A stretch of 64,000 bases of DNA from Flaccisagitta enflata (lineage: Eukaryota; Chaetognatha; Sagittoidea; Aphragmophora). Below, in pieces: positions 37,253 to 50,903 of the stretch. The stretch lies in assembly GCA_965153355.1 (NCBI GenBank), contig OZ231126.1, positions 82,026,001-82,090,000 on the forward strand, given 5' to 3'. The translations under genes and the position numbers were made by a program. The notes under the pieces are model-generated. The model was not told the DNA's origin, made no database searches, and saw nothing but the letters and a program-made list of their open reading frames with translations. How positions within the stretch are numbered: position 1 is the stretch's first letter; each line of letters starts with the position of its first letter.

Positions 37253-37324
37253 AATGTTGTTGTTTTTGTTGTTGCTGTTGTTGTTGTTAATGTTGTTGTT
37301 TTCGTTGTTTTTGTTGTTGTTGAC

Positions 37325-37380
<56 letters not shown>

Positions 37381-37394
37381 AATGTTGTTGCTGT

Positions 37395-37425
<31 letters not shown>

Positions 37426-37496
37426 TTTGTTGCTGTTGTTGCTGTGGTTGTTGTTGTTGCTGTTGTTGTTGTTGTTAATGTTGTTTTTGTTGTTTA

Positions 37497-37527
<31 letters not shown>

Positions 37528-37590
37528 GTTGTTGCTGTTGTTTTTGTTGAGGCTGTTGTTGTTGTTGTTGTTAGTGTTGTAGGTGTGGAC

Positions 37591-37630
<40 letters not shown>

Positions 37631-37650
37631 CGTCGTTGTCGTTGTTGTCG

Positions 37651-37698
<48 letters not shown>

Positions 37699-37932
37699 CT
37701 GTTGTTGTTGTTTTTTTTTGGTTGGTGTTGTTGTTGTTGTAAGTGTCGTAGGTGCAGACTTGTAGTTGTTATTGTTCTTGTTGTTGTTGTCGTCGTTGTC
37801 GTTGTCGTTGTCGTTGTTGTTGTTGTTTTTGTTGTTGTTCTTGTTGTTGCTGTTGTTGTGGTTGTTGCTGTTGTTGTAGTTTTTTTGGTTGATGTTGTTG
37901 TTGCTAGTGTTGTAGATGTAGACTTGTAGCTG

Positions 37933-37990
<58 letters not shown>

Positions 37991-38145
37991 ATTGTTGTTG
38001 TTGTTGTCGTTGTTGTTGTCGTAGTTGTTGTTTTTGTCGTTGTTGTTGTTGTCGTTGTTGTAGTTGTTGTTGTTGTCGTTGTTGTTGTTATTGTTGTTGT
38101 CGTCGTCGTCGTCGTCGTTGTTGTTGTTTATCCTTAGTGGTTATT
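37165..38145. repeat. ~1 kb (TTG)n array filling an intron
   Basis: TTG/TCG units with GTTAATG, GTGGACTTG and TTTTTTTGG interruptions occupy almost the whole intron between exons E and F. The counterpart (44,930-45,850) is shorter and rearranged. Confidence 0.95.
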
Positions 38146-38193
38146 GTTGTTGTTGTTTATCCTTTTTGGGTGTCGTCGTTGTGCTGTTGCCAG

Positions 38194-38452
38194 ACTGTTT
38201 GATCGAGGCCGGATGCGTGGAGGCTTTGCAGCGCGTGTTGGCGTCTCCGGCGCACGTGATTTGGCCGAACCCTCGCGAGCGGCGGGCGTTGGAGGACGCG
38301 GTGGCGGCGTCGCTGTCGGCGTCGTGGGCGTGGCGCGGCAAAATCGGCGCCCAACAATCTATGATGACGTCACTTCCTTTCTGGGACGGAGGACAAGCTG
38401 AAGAAGGACAAAATAAATGGTTCAAAAGTCTGGGCCAAACCAAAAGCGATCG
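38194..38452 (+). CDS. Armadillo-like repeat protein, exon F
   Basis: 259 nt between GTTGCCAG|AC and GATCG|GTGAGA. AC completes the G from exon E (GAC, Asp), giving QKLI-D-CLIEAGCVEALQRVL, a continuous armadillo repeat. It continues RRALEDAVAASLSASWAW and PFWDGGQAEEGQNKWFKSL, then leaves CG, completed by the A of exon G (CGA, Arg). The exon is much GC-richer than the introns. The mirror copy at 44,634-44,892 encodes the identical peptide. Confidence 0.78.
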
Positions 38453-38663
38453 GTGAGACGCTTTTAATCACATGCATTTGCCGTGGGGAGCCGGCGTTTG
38501 TCTGTCGTACAGACATTAAAGAGATACCATCTCTACGCGAACCTTTACTAGGTGAGACTGGCACCTAACACTCACAATGCCCTCTTCCATTTATCAGCGC
38601 GGGTGAGGGATATTGTTTCACTTGTCATTTATAAAGAGAGTCGGATGGGTGGTTAGATGGGTC

Positions 38664-38664
<1 letters not shown>

Positions 38665-38694
<30 letters not shown>

Positions 38695-38695
38695 G

Positions 38696-38739
<44 letters not shown>

Positions 38740-38740
38740 C
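38665..38740. repeat. (TAGA)n array
   Basis: TAGA units with one GATGGA interruption; mirrored at 44,345-44,422. Confidence 0.95.
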
Positions 38741-39361
38741 AGTGCGATGCATAAAAATAGATACAAAATTTATATTCAAGATTTCTATGCTATAAAATCA
38801 CATAAAAATTGTATTTCCATGAGGAATCCAAAGAGTTAGAAGAAATGAAGTAATTTGCACCAATCACATACATTTTGGTCAATTTGACTAGCTTTTATCA
38901 TAAATTGAAAAGTAGGTGTTGTCAATTGATGCAAGATCTTCAAATGACTCTTAAAATTGACTTTAGTCATATCTAGATTCTTTGAATTGACATTGAACTA
39001 ATGAAAATCCATGACACTTGGAAAGCCCTTAAAAATAGCTTCCATTTGAGTTGTATCTGGCATCTGTAGCTCAATCCGTTTAAGAGTTATGTTGATTTAA
39101 GTAAAAACATTCCTTTTCTGATAGCAGCAGAAAAAGGTCACAATTTTCATTGCTGTTTTTGATACCTTGTCTTTGATTTATCATAGAATCTAAACAAATT
39201 GATCAAACTCTTTAGGCTGGGTGGCAATGTCTCCGTTTTTTGAAGCTCTTTCAAATGCTCCCAAGACAAACCCAAAAGGAAAACATTCCTCAGTTATGAG
39301 GGAATTATGTACGAGTGGAGGGATAAGTCACCAAATTTTCGACATTATTTGACGTGCCATA

Positions 39362-40230
39362 CTATCTAGGAAATGAATATACGGACACCTTACCATCATT
39401 ATAGCAGCTAAACTGCAACAACCAATTCAAAAATGAAAGAAGATTAACAAAATATGACAAAACATCTTCCATTCAAGACCGAGCGGAGGTCAGTAGCTCA
39501 AACCGTTTTCATTTGACAGCGTTTTGAAGAGAAACTGTCATTTTACCAAAATCATATTTTGAGGTTTTCATTTCAATTCTTCAAAGGACAACCTATGTTG
39601 AGAGAGCTCTCAAATCTAAACAAATTGACCAAAATCATTCTGCTTAGCCTCTTTAGATCATATTTTTCACAAATTTTTTGACTGTTGCAAAAATTGAAGG
39701 CTGCGGTTAAACATATTGCTCTCAAATTATCTAATATACATACAAAACCAAACCGATTAAATGATCTTTTTGATGCTTGTTGAGAAATTAAGGATACACT
39801 GATTTTGGTTGAAAAATCATAAACCAATCCCATAGAAACTCAAAACAGAAGCAGTTCATATATCAAAATATCCCAAAATGACTAGAAACTGATTCATTTG
39901 AACATATGAAAGTTGAAACAACATTGCCCTTATAAAAGGAGGCCAGAATTCTCGAATATACAAAGGATGAAAGCCTTGCAAGCTTTCAATGGTGTTTACT
40001 CCGGATTGCTCACAACTATCCTTTACCACTGACAAACAAAAAGCTTACCTGACAAAACTATCAGCTTGACTGCATACCTCATTAGTGTAGGGTTGGACAG
40101 GCCTATACCATTAAGTATACACAAAATATTTTACAAAAGTTATAATCAGTTAGTGATAAGACGTTGATAAGTGAGTGAGTGAATCAGTGAGTGATAAGAC
40201 AGACTGTCCGTATATTTATTTCCTAGATAG
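39362..40230. mobile_element. TA-flanked non-autonomous element, 869 bp
   Basis: The inverted ends CTATCTAGGAAATGAATATA and CTATCTAGGAAATAAATATA (read inward) differ at one base of the first 26 and are flanked by TA. No transposase frame. The left end is decayed in the mirror arm (around 43,770-43,800). The right end is conserved (42,975-43,000). Confidence 0.7.
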
Positions 40231-40299
40231 TAGGAAGATAGATACACAAATAGACAAGAATGAATTGCGGTAAGGCGCAGTTCCCTTTTTTGTTCAAAG

Positions 40300-40737
40300 A
40301 AAATTGAAAATCATGTTTTCCATGGAGATTTCTCCTAATTATTTCTATGCCAGACCATCGCCTGACGGGCATCGAGAGGTGATTTTGGTCTGGCTGTCCA
40401 AAGAGTTTCTAGAAGCCAGACAAAGATTCCTTGCCTTTACTTTCAAGTCGGGATCAAGGGCTGGAAGTGGCGGCGATGTTGGTGGCAGTGGTGGCGGGGG
40501 TGGTGGTGGCAGTGGTGGCGGGGGTGGTGGTGGTGGAGGTGGTGGAGGTGGTGGCGGAGGCGGCGGCGGAGGCGGTAACGTCAGCGCGAGTAACGTCGAG
40601 GGTAGCGGTACTCTTACAGATGAGAACGCAAGTACAAGCAGCGTTAGTGGTAGTGGCGCCAGTGGTAATGGCCTTAGTGTGAGTCAGGGCGAAGGCGACG
40701 GTAGTCATTACGAAAGAGAAAAGAACAATCTTAGCAA
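40300..40737 (+). CDS. Armadillo-like repeat protein, exon G (glycine/serine-rich tail)
   Basis: Begins after TTTTTTGTTCAAAG|A and ends AGCAA|GTAAGT. The A completes CGA from exon F. 145 codons follow, starting KLKIMFSMEISPNYFYAR and EVILVWLSKEFLEARQRFL, then a GGT-encoded polyglycine run (about 40,455-40,580), then a serine/glycine region ending EREKNNLS. The first part looks folded; the rest is low complexity. Two bases (AA) carry over to an unknown next exon. The mirror copy (42,468-42,905) encodes the identical peptide. Confidence 0.65.
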
Positions 40738-40869
40738 GTAAGTTCCGGAATTTTGTCATTTTTTCCCTCGCATTCGCGCGAGGGAAACACTTGATTTACA
40801 TGACAAATTTTACCGTGATTTTTGAAAACCCACCCCGTCCCATTTGCTACTTTTCAGCTCGCCATCTTT

Positions 40870-41188
40870 CAGGGGTGTATATTATTGAGTCGCTTTTTGA
40901 TTATTTCCCCACTGCCTTTGATTTTCTTCCCCGCGACGCGTCGCGTCATTTTTGTATCCATGATTTTCATCCCAATATATCAATAAAACTATGTATTTAA
41001 GGTTTAAATAGTGTTAAATTGTGTTTTACCAATTGAGTTTTATGATTTGGTACTGCCAAAAGTTATATTTTCCCCAAATTTCCTCTTTTTCTCTTTTTCC
41101 CCCCTTTGAGTTCCTTCCCCCTCTCCAGACCCTTTGATTTTTTTCCCCCCCACCGGGGGGGGGGGAAACTCAAGAATATACAGGCCTG
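40870..41188. mobile_element. hAT-like MITE, left-arm copy
   Basis: Ends CAGGGGTGTATATTATTGAG and AATATACAGGCCTG. The 8 bp CTACTTTT lies on the right (41,189-41,196) and, on the left, 15 bp before the element (40,847-40,854). The 15 bp CAGCTCGCCATCTTT between duplication and element is absent from the right-arm copy. Confidence 0.75.
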
Positions 41189-41318
41189 CTACTTTTCCTC
41201 GCCATCTTGCGCCGCCCCCCATCATACCTGGTACTTCCCCACCCCATCTGGCACTGCCCCTTTCCATCTGGTACTGTTCCATCTCCACCTTGCTCTACCC
41301 CTCTAAAAGGAACCTCAC

Positions 41319-41403
41319 TAGTCCGTAAGATGAGCGTAAGAAGGGTCGTCGTACCGATCGTAGGAGTCAATCAGGAAGAAGGGAATCGTTGTCAAATTGG
41401 CGC
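41319..41403 (-). CDS. Possible terminal exon H (inverted in the left arm)
   Basis: After an AG, one base and 27 codons run to a stop: ANLTTIPFFLIDSYDRYDDP, then SYAHLTD. The entry phase equals that left by exon G. In this arm, however, it faces the opposite way to exon G, so only a right-arm exon G could splice to it. The acceptor context is poor (AAC repeats). It may instead be part of a longer - strand frame through the spacer (to about 41,562). Confidence 0.25.
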
Positions 41404-41824
<421 letters not shown>

Positions 41825-41909
41825 CGCCAATTTGACAACGATTCCCTTCTTCCTGATTGACTCCTACGATCGGTACGACGACCCTTCTTACGCTCATCTT
41901 ACGGACTAG
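41825..41909 (+). CDS. Possible terminal exon H (right arm, + strand)
   Basis: Mirror of 41,319-41,403. Entry with one base fits the AA left by exon G at 40,737 (AAC, Asn). If the palindrome is real, the + strand gene could end here, about 1.1 kb downstream and across the palindrome centre. Confidence 0.25.
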
Positions 41910-42038
41910 TGAGGTTCCTTTTAGAGGGGTAGAGCAAGGTGGAGATGGAACAGTACCAGATGGAAAGGGGCAGTGCCAGATGGGGTGGGGAAGTACCAGG
42001 TATGATGGGGGGCGGCGCAAGATGGCGAGGAAAAGTAG

Positions 42039-42350
42039 CAGGCCTGTATATTCTTGAGTTTCCCCCCCCCCCGGTGGGGGGGAAAAAATCAAAGGGTCTG
42101 GAGAGGGGGAAGGAAAAAGAGAAAAAGAGGAAATTTGGGGAAAATATAACTTTTGGCAGTACCAAATCATAAAACTCAATTGGTAAAACACAATTTAACA
42201 CTATTTAAACCTTAGATACATAGTTTTATTGCTATATGGGGATGAAAATCATGGATACAAAAATGTGACGCGACGTGTCGCGGGGAAGAAAATCAAAGGC
42301 AGTGGGGGGGGGGGAAATAATCAAAAGCGACTCAATAATATACACCCCTG
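42039..42350. mobile_element. hAT-like MITE, right-arm copy with clean duplication
   Basis: AAAAGTAG on both sides (42,031-42,038; 42,351-42,358) is a perfect 8 bp target duplication, as expected for hAT elements. Ends CAGGCCTGTATATTCTTGAG and TATACACCCCTG. Confidence 0.82.
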
Positions 42351-42467
42351 AAAAGTAGCAAATGGGACGGGGTGGGTTTTCAAAAATCACGGTAAAATTT
42401 GTCATGTAAATCAAGTGTTTCCCTCGCGCGAATGCGAGGGAAAAAATGACAAAATTCCGGAACTTAC

Positions 42468-42905
42468 TTGCTAAGATTGTTCTTTTCTCTTTCGTAATGA
42501 CTACCGTCGCCTTCGCCCTGACTCACACTAAGGCCATTACCACTGGCGCCACTACCACTAACGCTGCTTGTACTTGCGTTCTCATCTGTAAGAGTACCGC
42601 TACCCTCGACGTTACTCGCGCTGACGTTACCGCCTCCGCCGCCGCCTCCGCCACCACCTCCACCACCTCCACCACCACCACCCCCGCCACCACTGCCACC
42701 ACCACCCCCGCCACCACTGCCACCAACATCGCCGCCACTTCCAGCCCTTGATCCCGACTTGAAAGTAAAGGCAAGGAATCTTTGTCTGGCTTCTAGAAAC
42801 TCTTTGGACAGCCAGACCAAAATCACCTCTCGATGCCCGTCAGGCGATGGTCTGGCATAGAAATAATTAGGAGAAATCTCCATGGAAAACATGATTTTCA
42901 ATTTT
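42468..42905 (-). CDS. Armadillo-like gene, right-arm copy of exon G
   Basis: Same length and same predicted peptide as 40,300-40,737, with the same borders (TTCAAAG acceptor, GTAAGT donor) on the - strand. The copy is intact by itself, but the gene it belongs to lacks other exons. Confidence 0.55.
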
Positions 42906-44346
42906 CTTTGAACAAAAAAGGGAACTGCGCCTTACCGCAATTCATTCTTGTCTATTTGTGTATCTATCTTCCTACTATCTAGGAAATAAATATACGGACA
43001 GTCTGTCTTATCACTCACTGATTCACTCACTCACTTATCAACGTCTTATCACTAACTGATTATAGTAAATATTTTTGAAGCTATATAATGGTATATTAAC
43101 CTGCACTAATGAAATATGCAGTCAGCTGATGGTTTTTGTCAGGTAAGCTTTTTGTTTGTCAGTGGTAAGATAGTTGTGAGCAATCAGAGTAAGCTACCAT
43201 TAACTTGCAAAAGCTTTCATCACTTCATATTCGGGAGTCTGTCAGAGGCGTGATTGTTCAGCTCACTATGTTCAAATAATTCAATTTCTAATCATTTTAG
43301 GATGACACGATATATGAACTCTTCTGTTTAATTTCTATGGGGTAATTTTATATTTTCAGCCAATCAGTGTATCACTAATTTCTCAGCAAGCATCAAGATC
43401 GTATCAGTTTGGTTTTGTATGTATATTAGGCACAATTTGAAGCAATATGTTTTAACCACAGCCTTCAATTTTGCAGCAGATCAAAATTTGTAGCTCTTGA
43501 TCTAAGAGGCTAAGCAAATGATTTTGGTCAATTTGTTTAGATTTGAGAGATATAACATAGGTTATCACTGAAAATTGAAATGAACCTCAAAATGTGATTT
43601 TGTAAAATGACGATTTCTCTTAAAAAACGCTGTCAAATGAGCGTGAGCTACTGACTTCTCGCTCGGTGCTGAATGGGAAGATGTTTTGTCGTATTTTGTT
43701 GAAATCTTCTTTCATTTTTTGATTGGTTGTTGCAGTTTAGCTGCTATAGTGGTAAGTGTCAGCCATTATCTATTTCTACCAGATAGCCACCACAGTGCGA
43801 TATTTAAAAGATACAAGTAAAGTTCATGTTTGAGATAAAATCATTTCTTTTGGGTTTGTCTTGGGAGCATTTGAAAAAAGAGCTTCAAGCAGGCGTGCCA
43901 CCCAGCTAAGAGGACTGATCAAGAACTGTTTAGATTCTATGATAAATCAGAACAAGACATCAAGAAACAGCAATGATTGTGACCTTTCTGCTGCTTTATC
44001 AGAAAAAGGAATGTTTCACTAAATCAACATAACAAACAGATTATTTGTTAACTCAAATGGAAAGCTATTACAAGGAGCTTTCAAGTGTCATGAATTTCAT
44101 TAGTTCAATGTCAATTCAAAAAAGTCTGAATATGACTAAAAAGTCAATTTAAGTCATTTGAATCTTGCATCAATTGACAGCACCCTACTTTTTCAATTAT
44201 GATAAAAAGCTAGTCAAATTGACAAAAAATGTGATTGGTGCAAATTACTTCATTTCTTTCAAATGCGCTGGATTCCTCATGGAAATACAGTTACATAATG
44301 ATTTATAAATGCGAATATAAATTTTGACATATCAATTTTCAATCTA

Positions 44347-44390
<44 letters not shown>

Positions 44391-44391
44391 C

Positions 44392-44422
<31 letters not shown>

Positions 44423-44633
44423 GACCCATCTAACCACCCATCCGACTCTCTTTATAAATGACAAGTGAAACAATATCCCTCACCCGCGCTGATAAATGGA
44501 AGAGGGCATTGTGAGTGTTAGGTGCCAGTCTCACCTAGTAAAGGTTCGCGTAGAGATGGTATCTCTTTAATGTCTGTACGACAGACAAACGCCGGCTCCC
44601 CACGGCAAATGCATGTGATTAAAAGCGTCTCAC
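42906..44633. other. Mirror of the F-G intron, mosaic identity
   Basis: 42,906-43,060 and 44,430-44,633 are close to identical to the left arm. 43,080-44,340 carries many substitutions and small indels. No coding signal. Confidence 0.6.
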
Positions 44634-44892
44634 CGATCGCTTTTGGTTTGGCCCAGACTTTTGAACCATTTATTTTGTCCTTCTTCAGCTTGTCCTCCGT
44701 CCCAGAAAGGAAGTGACGTCATCATAGATTGTTGGGCGCCGATTTTGCCGCGCCACGCCCACGACGCCGACAGCGACGCCGCCACCGCGTCCTCCAACGC
44801 CCGCCGCTCGCGAGGGTTCGGCCAAATCACGTGCGCCGGAGACGCCAACACGCGCTGCAAAGCCTCCACGCATCCGGCCTCGATCAAACAGT
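44634..44892 (-). CDS. Armadillo-like gene, right-arm copy of exon F
   Basis: 259 nt with the same acceptor (TTGCCAG), donor (GTGAGA) and predicted peptide as 38,194-38,452. Confidence 0.58.
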
Positions 44893-44929
44893 CTGGCAAC
44901 AGCACAACGACGACACCCAAAAAGGATAA

Positions 44930-45346
44930 ACAACAACAACAATAACCACTAAGGATAAACAACAACAACGACGACGACGACGACGACAACAACAATAACA
45001 ACAACAACGACAACAACAACAACAACAACAACATTCGCTATGAACTACGACAACAACTACATTTGCTGCTAGCTAACAATAACAACATTCTTCTTCTTCT
45101 TCTTCTTCAACAACAACAGACAATTGCACCAACAACGATTACATAACCAACACAACTACAACAACAGCTACAACAACAGCAACAACCACAACAACAACAG
45201 CAAATTGTACTATAAATTTCTTTAACAACTATTTATTTCTTTATTTCTTTATTTCTTTATTTATTCTCCTAAGAACAATGGCACAACTACAGTCTTATAC
45301 ACTTACACAACAACAACCAATAAAAAACAACAACAACAGCATCAAT

Positions 45347-45377
<31 letters not shown>

Positions 45378-45850
45378 GCTGTTCTTCTTTGACTAACATT
45401 GTAATGCTTTGCTGCAACAGCAACAGCAACAGCAAGTCCACACCTACAACACTAACAACAACAACAACAACCTCAACAAAAACAGCAGCAGCAACAACAA
45501 TACAATGTTGCGACAACAACATAAACAACAAAACAACATCAATAACAACAGCTTTCTTTGCTCTTCTTTAGCTGTAACAGCAACAGTAGCAACAACAACA
45601 GCAGCGACAACAACAACAACAACAACAGCATTAACAACAACAACAGCAACAACTAACAGCAACAACAACAACAACAACAACAGCAAGTCAACAACAACAA
45701 AAACAACGAACAACAACTTGTCTTATTTAACTAGCAGCAACAACAAAACAACAGCACATTAACAACCTTCTTTCTTTCTTCTTCTTCTTCTTTCTTTAAC
45801 AACAACAACTGCTAGCAACAACAGCTAACAACTAACAACTGTTTGCTGCT
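44930..45850. repeat. (AAC)n-rich array, rearranged counterpart of the TTG intron
   Basis: AAC/ACAACAGC units interspersed with TTCTTC and TTTATTTC patches. Frames rich in Asn, Gln or Thr are artefacts. Confidence 0.9.
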
Positions 45851-45857
45851 AACGCAC

Positions 45858-45975
45858 CGATGAAGTTTCTGGCGCGACGGTTAAGTTGAAGCATCTGTGC
45901 AGCATTTCCGTCTCCTCCAGCGGTGCAACAGGCGTAACACCTCCACGCTCGACCCAAATCACGAACTGAACAACA
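45858..45975 (-). pseudogene. Decayed right-arm copy of exon E
   Basis: On the - strand it keeps GATTTGGGTCGAGCGTGGAG and the ATCG|GTGCGT donor, but has several small deletions between them that break the reading frame. Confidence 0.65.
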
Positions 45976-46004
45976 GCTGTATTTTTGTTTGTTGTTTGTT
46001 TCAG

Positions 46005-47570
46005 ATATATTCTTGAGTTCCCCGGTGAGAATCAAAGTCTGGAAGATGTCAAGGAAAAAAGAAAAAGAAAGAATTGGGAATATAACTTTTGCAGTGCCAA
46101 ATCTGGAAGCTGAATTGTGGATTACAATTTAACACTGTTTAAACCTTATCTACATATTGCTGCTGAAGAAATCGAATATAAAAACGTGATGTATTTTAGA
46201 AAAAATCAGAGCAGGCCAAAGCGACTCAGATATACACCCTATTTTTGTTAGTTTATTGTTGTGGTTGTGCTACTTTCCCATATTTACATTTCCCAGCTGC
46301 AGCAGAAGATAAAACCTCCCAGCCTGTGGAATGAATAACATTTATTAGTCAGAGGATAGGCTAAGAATATATACAACCCCTCTACATTTTAAGAGATTTA
46401 GCTCAGGTAGCTACTTTCATCATGTGAATAGTATGTTTGTTTATTCATATCATTTCAGTGCAGCAGATCAACAAGCAGATGTTGTACATTTGTTTATTTT
46501 CCTTTGCTCAGGCAGCAGTGTAACCAGACCTCCATGACAATACCAACTCAGCACTGTTTTGTACATTGAAAATGTATCAGGCAGGGTCCGGAAAGTGAGT
46601 TTAGAATGGGGTTATTCTAAGATCACTCTGCGCCTGCTTGGTTGAAAATCGTTGTTTTCACTGCATCGATCAAATTCAATTTTATAGCGAGCTATTTAAT
46701 CTGAAAAATACGGCTGGAGGCAGTGATCGTGACATTGATTTGAGTCTTAATCTAACAAATCTAAAAAAGAATTCATTTACATCACGCCAATGAAAGAATT
46801 ATGAAAAACAGTTTCTATCTGTCAAATATATCTTTCATGTATGTATGCGGCGCCGATGCTGAATCTGAGATGCTGTCACGACGGGTAATCATTGACGTGA
46901 TTTGTCTTATCCTTTATGTTAAAAAAAAATTCTTTCTAAACAATCCGACGAAGTCTGAAACGAATTTCTGTATATCACTCTCTCATCTTTCATGCATGGC
47001 AGATAGGCGTCGAACCTGCCGAACACTTCACCTGCAAACGATATATGTCAATATTTGAACAAAAATTCCTCTATTTCTTTAAGCAACCAATGTTCTGGCG
47101 GACCATTTGTGGAAATTGAAAAAAGAAGGCGATGAAATGACGGGTCTTACAGTTCTGCTAGTCAATTGCAGCAGATCTTTATTTGATCATTAAGCGATAC
47201 TATCAGTCGACAATATAAATTGAATATCTTTGACAGTGCTAGTCAATTGCCATTCAACAGTCCAAGGTTCTGCACTATGGAATTTAAAAATAATAGTGGT
47301 GATGAGACCGCTGACGTACTGTGGTCTGCCTTGTTCTTCTGGATGGGCAAACCACAGATATTCATGATATTTGAAAGCTCTGCCAAGCGATGTTACTGGT
47401 CAAACTTCATTGTTAGAAATAACATTTAGTCTTTAAACAGCATTCCATCTAAAATCATCAACAAAAAATTTAGCAACTAGTCTCATTCTCTTTACTCTTT
47501 TTTAGCTTCTTTCATCTATGATTTACTAGGATTTTACGATTTTATTTGAGTAATGTAAGAATTATCAAGT
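46005..47570. other. Mirror of the D-E intron, strongly diverged
   Basis: Colinear with 35,045-36,960 but with frequent small deletions. It includes decayed copies of the hAT-like MITE (46,005-46,240) and of the relic exon (near 46,520-46,570). No intact gene. Confidence 0.5.
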
Positions 47571-47635
47571 GATGATGAACAAAACGCGAAGGTGTATCGT
47601 CAACAGAACAAACCCGTTTGCGCAAACGCGCAACA

Positions 47636-47672
47636 CACACACACACACACACACACCCTCACACACACACCA

Positions 47673-47713
<41 letters not shown>

Positions 47714-47818
47714 AACAAACAAACAATCAAACAAGCAAACAAACAAACAAACAAACAAAAAAACAAACAAACAAACAAACAAACAAAAAAAAACAAACAA
47801 ACAAACAAACAAACACAC
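47636..47818. repeat. (CA)n then (CAAA)n arrays
   Basis: Much shorter than the left-arm GT/TTTG arrays at 34,627-34,965. Confidence 0.95.
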
Positions 47819-47834
47819 ACTCACACACTCTCAC

Positions 47835-48313
47835 CTTGGCGACGCAGCCGAGTATCTTGGCTGCTGTCTCCTTCTGTCGCGCTTCATTGTCCGGCGCCAT
47901 GACGCAGACGATCAGCGCCATCACTTCGCGCCTCGTCAACTCTTCCGGCTTCACTTCCGCCAACGCCAGCAGCACTTCCAAGGCCAAACGACGATTCCTC
48001 GCCAAATCGACGCCGACGGACGAAGAGAAGGCGGAAACTCCGGAAGAGGCGTCGACAACGCCGGCGGTGGAAGCGCTTAATCCGGTGACACCACCACCAC
48101 CACCACCACCACCACCACCACCACCAACACCACCACCCCCACCACCGGTGCCACCACCACCAACACCACCACCTCCAACCCCTCTTCGTTTAAAGGCGCT
48201 GGTGATGAATTTGAGAAACGGTTTGATGTGATGTCCTTCGACAAAGAGACATGCGTTGTCGCTGGAGCCATGCAGAAGCGCACGAAGCGATTCTAAGCAA
48301 ACGCTGAGACATT
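47835..48313 (-). CDS. Armadillo-like gene, right-arm copy of exon D
   Basis: 479 nt, the same length as 34,128-34,606, open throughout in the coding frame, with a few amino-acid changes (for example A to V in SVGADL). Its acceptor now reads TTTCTAAG because the CT array upstream (48,320-48,457) is interrupted. Confidence 0.55.
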
Positions 48314-48329
48314 CTTAGAAAGAAAGAGA

Positions 48330-48457
<128 letters not shown>

Positions 48458-48543
48458 GGTGCAGAGTTGAGTAACTTAGTGTTCTGCTATAAGTTTCTCA
48501 AAAAAATGAAACAACAATATAGTACGTGAATGATACACAAATC

Positions 48544-48579
48544 ACACACACACACACACACACACACACATGCACACAT

Positions 48580-48643
<64 letters not shown>
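48544..48643. repeat. (CA)n array
   Basis: About 100 bp, mirror of the GT array at 33,704-33,835. The stretch 48,650-49,700 mirrors 32,600-33,690 with substantial divergence and holds no gene. Confidence 0.9.
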
Positions 48644-48647
<4 letters not shown>

Positions 48648-49698
48648 CTTTGCATGCGGCAACAACACCGACATCGATGTCTGTGGGTCAGCGGCTCCCT
48701 CCGAAATGCCTTCGCAGACCATGCAGAAAAAAAGTATCTGCAGGTGTGACCGTTGTTGATGAGTTTTAACGACCTCATCACAAAGAAAACCGTTAAAAAC
48801 TTTGTGTGTCAAATGCTTTTTAGGCGACAAGCAAAATGTAAGGCCAGCTGGCCAGGCATAGACCTCAGTTGCGGAGTACTGGGCCAGCGGTGGTGGTGAG
48901 GCAGGCAGGCAGGGTCCATGACAAGGCTAAGAAGATCGAAAACAGTACACCAAAATAGTACTTGAATGGAATGAGCAGATGCAAACTAAATTTTGTGATG
49001 TTTAAACTGACAGCAAATGCAGAGTCATGTCACAGCTTCACCTAACACCTTTACGCGCCTCACTGAGCAAAAAAAAAAAAAAAAAAAAAAAGAGCTAAAA
49101 ATCAAAGTCAAAATCTGTTGGCTAAGCCGCTAAGCTTCTTTCTTTTCGCTCGCGCCGTTAGACTGATTTTGTTGTCATGAAGCTCGTTCAGGTCAATAAA
49201 GATCAATCCGTGGGGGGAAGGGGGAATCATTCCAGTTTAGCAGTCAACTTGAGTCAAGTCAAGTCAAGCATGGGTGTGAGCGTCTGTGTAAGTCTGTGTG
49301 CGTATCTCTCTCTATCTCTATCTCGAAAGCTGGATCAATCTGTAGAACACAGGGAGTGACTGTCTAAATATCTCTCGCTCTATCTCATTCTGCATTTAAT
49401 CCCATTTGTCCTTCTGTTCGTGCAAATATGACCGTTAGTACTTGCCCTTTGTTTCTCGACCTCATCAGAGCCTTCAATCAGGCTCTCAGACTTCAATCGA
49501 ATATAAGCAATGAAGAGCTTTTCAGCTTCAGAGTGCTGGCCTATACTCTCAGGCAAAATCACTCACCCTATTAGGCCTCACAGATGAGGCTAGTAGCTGG
49601 AGTGGTGCAAAGTCATCTGTATTTACAGGACTCTTTGCTTCACTTAAATTCAGTCACATGTGCCCTGTTTTGTTTCTTTTCTCTAGAGTTTCTTTGCT

Positions 49699-49927
<229 letters not shown>

Positions 49928-50903
49928 ATACACTCATGTGAGCAGGCGGTTCTTAATAGGTGACATATGGTAACTAACATAAAAAGAAAGATCGCAGACT
50001 GGACCGGAAGAAGCAAGTCACAGCTTAACGCCTACTAAGAGCCGCCCCTGAAGAGCGCGTAAAAGGTGAAACCTTTATGATGATGGACTTTTTTTACTGT
50101 TCTCAACCCAAATGTGCTGAAAGAGAAGGGAAGCGCAATAGTGCCTTGTATCCATTAAGGTTAATGGGCAAGGGCAACGGCTAGGTAATAGCGCCAGAGA
50201 GAGAGAGAGAGAGAGAAGAAGAAAGAGAGAAGAAGAAAGAGAGAGAGAGAAGGAGGCTGTGCGGCTGGGCTGTGTCTTTTGTGAGTTTGGGCAGTTCGTC
50301 CGTTCGTCACCTGTTTGTTGAGCCGTAGACACAAGTTGGGTGAAGGCAGCGTTTAGTGCTTGCGTGGCTGTGGGGAGGGAGGAGGTAGTTAGGGGCTGGG
50401 CGCCCTGCTACCCACAGTAGCTGTTATATCGACCAGGAGATGGCCAGCTTTGAGAAAGCGAAGTAGACTCAGCGCCGCCCCGCTGCTTCGGCTGCTAATT
50501 ATCGCTTCATTCGTCTGACATTGAGCTTTTTCGCCGATTTGCGTTTCTCTTTATTATTTTCATTCTTTTCCTTTTTTTCTCGCGCAACGTAAAAGAAGTG
50601 AATGAGAGGTAAAAATTCGTGTATCCCGTACGTACAAGTAACGGTCACTCTGAAATGTAAGTAATGGCTGGAAATTTATGGGATGTATGAAGATCAATCG
50701 CCTTTCAACGTTAAAACCGGGTTCTGCCATCCACTGTCTGACCGGCTGTGCAATCATTACGATGCCGCCTGCTTTGCTCGGTTGTTAAAATCGTCGGTCT
50801 GCTCTACGCAATTGCGATGTGGCACGCTCTTTGGTGACCTCAGACAGCACCTCTCCGCGCAATACGCGACCTGTTAGCCGTGCATCGGCGCTGTTGTTTA
50901 TAC

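Noticed and set aside
37022-37929. Leucine- or valine-rich frames resembling membrane proteins
   Set aside because: They translate the TTG array in the E-F intron. All frames are open simply because TTG repeats lack stops.
41207-41306. Proline/serine-rich frame shared by both arms next to the palindrome centre
   Set aside because: Overlapping open frames on both strands, with GGTACTTCC-type degenerate repeats. More likely a minisatellite-like tract than coding.
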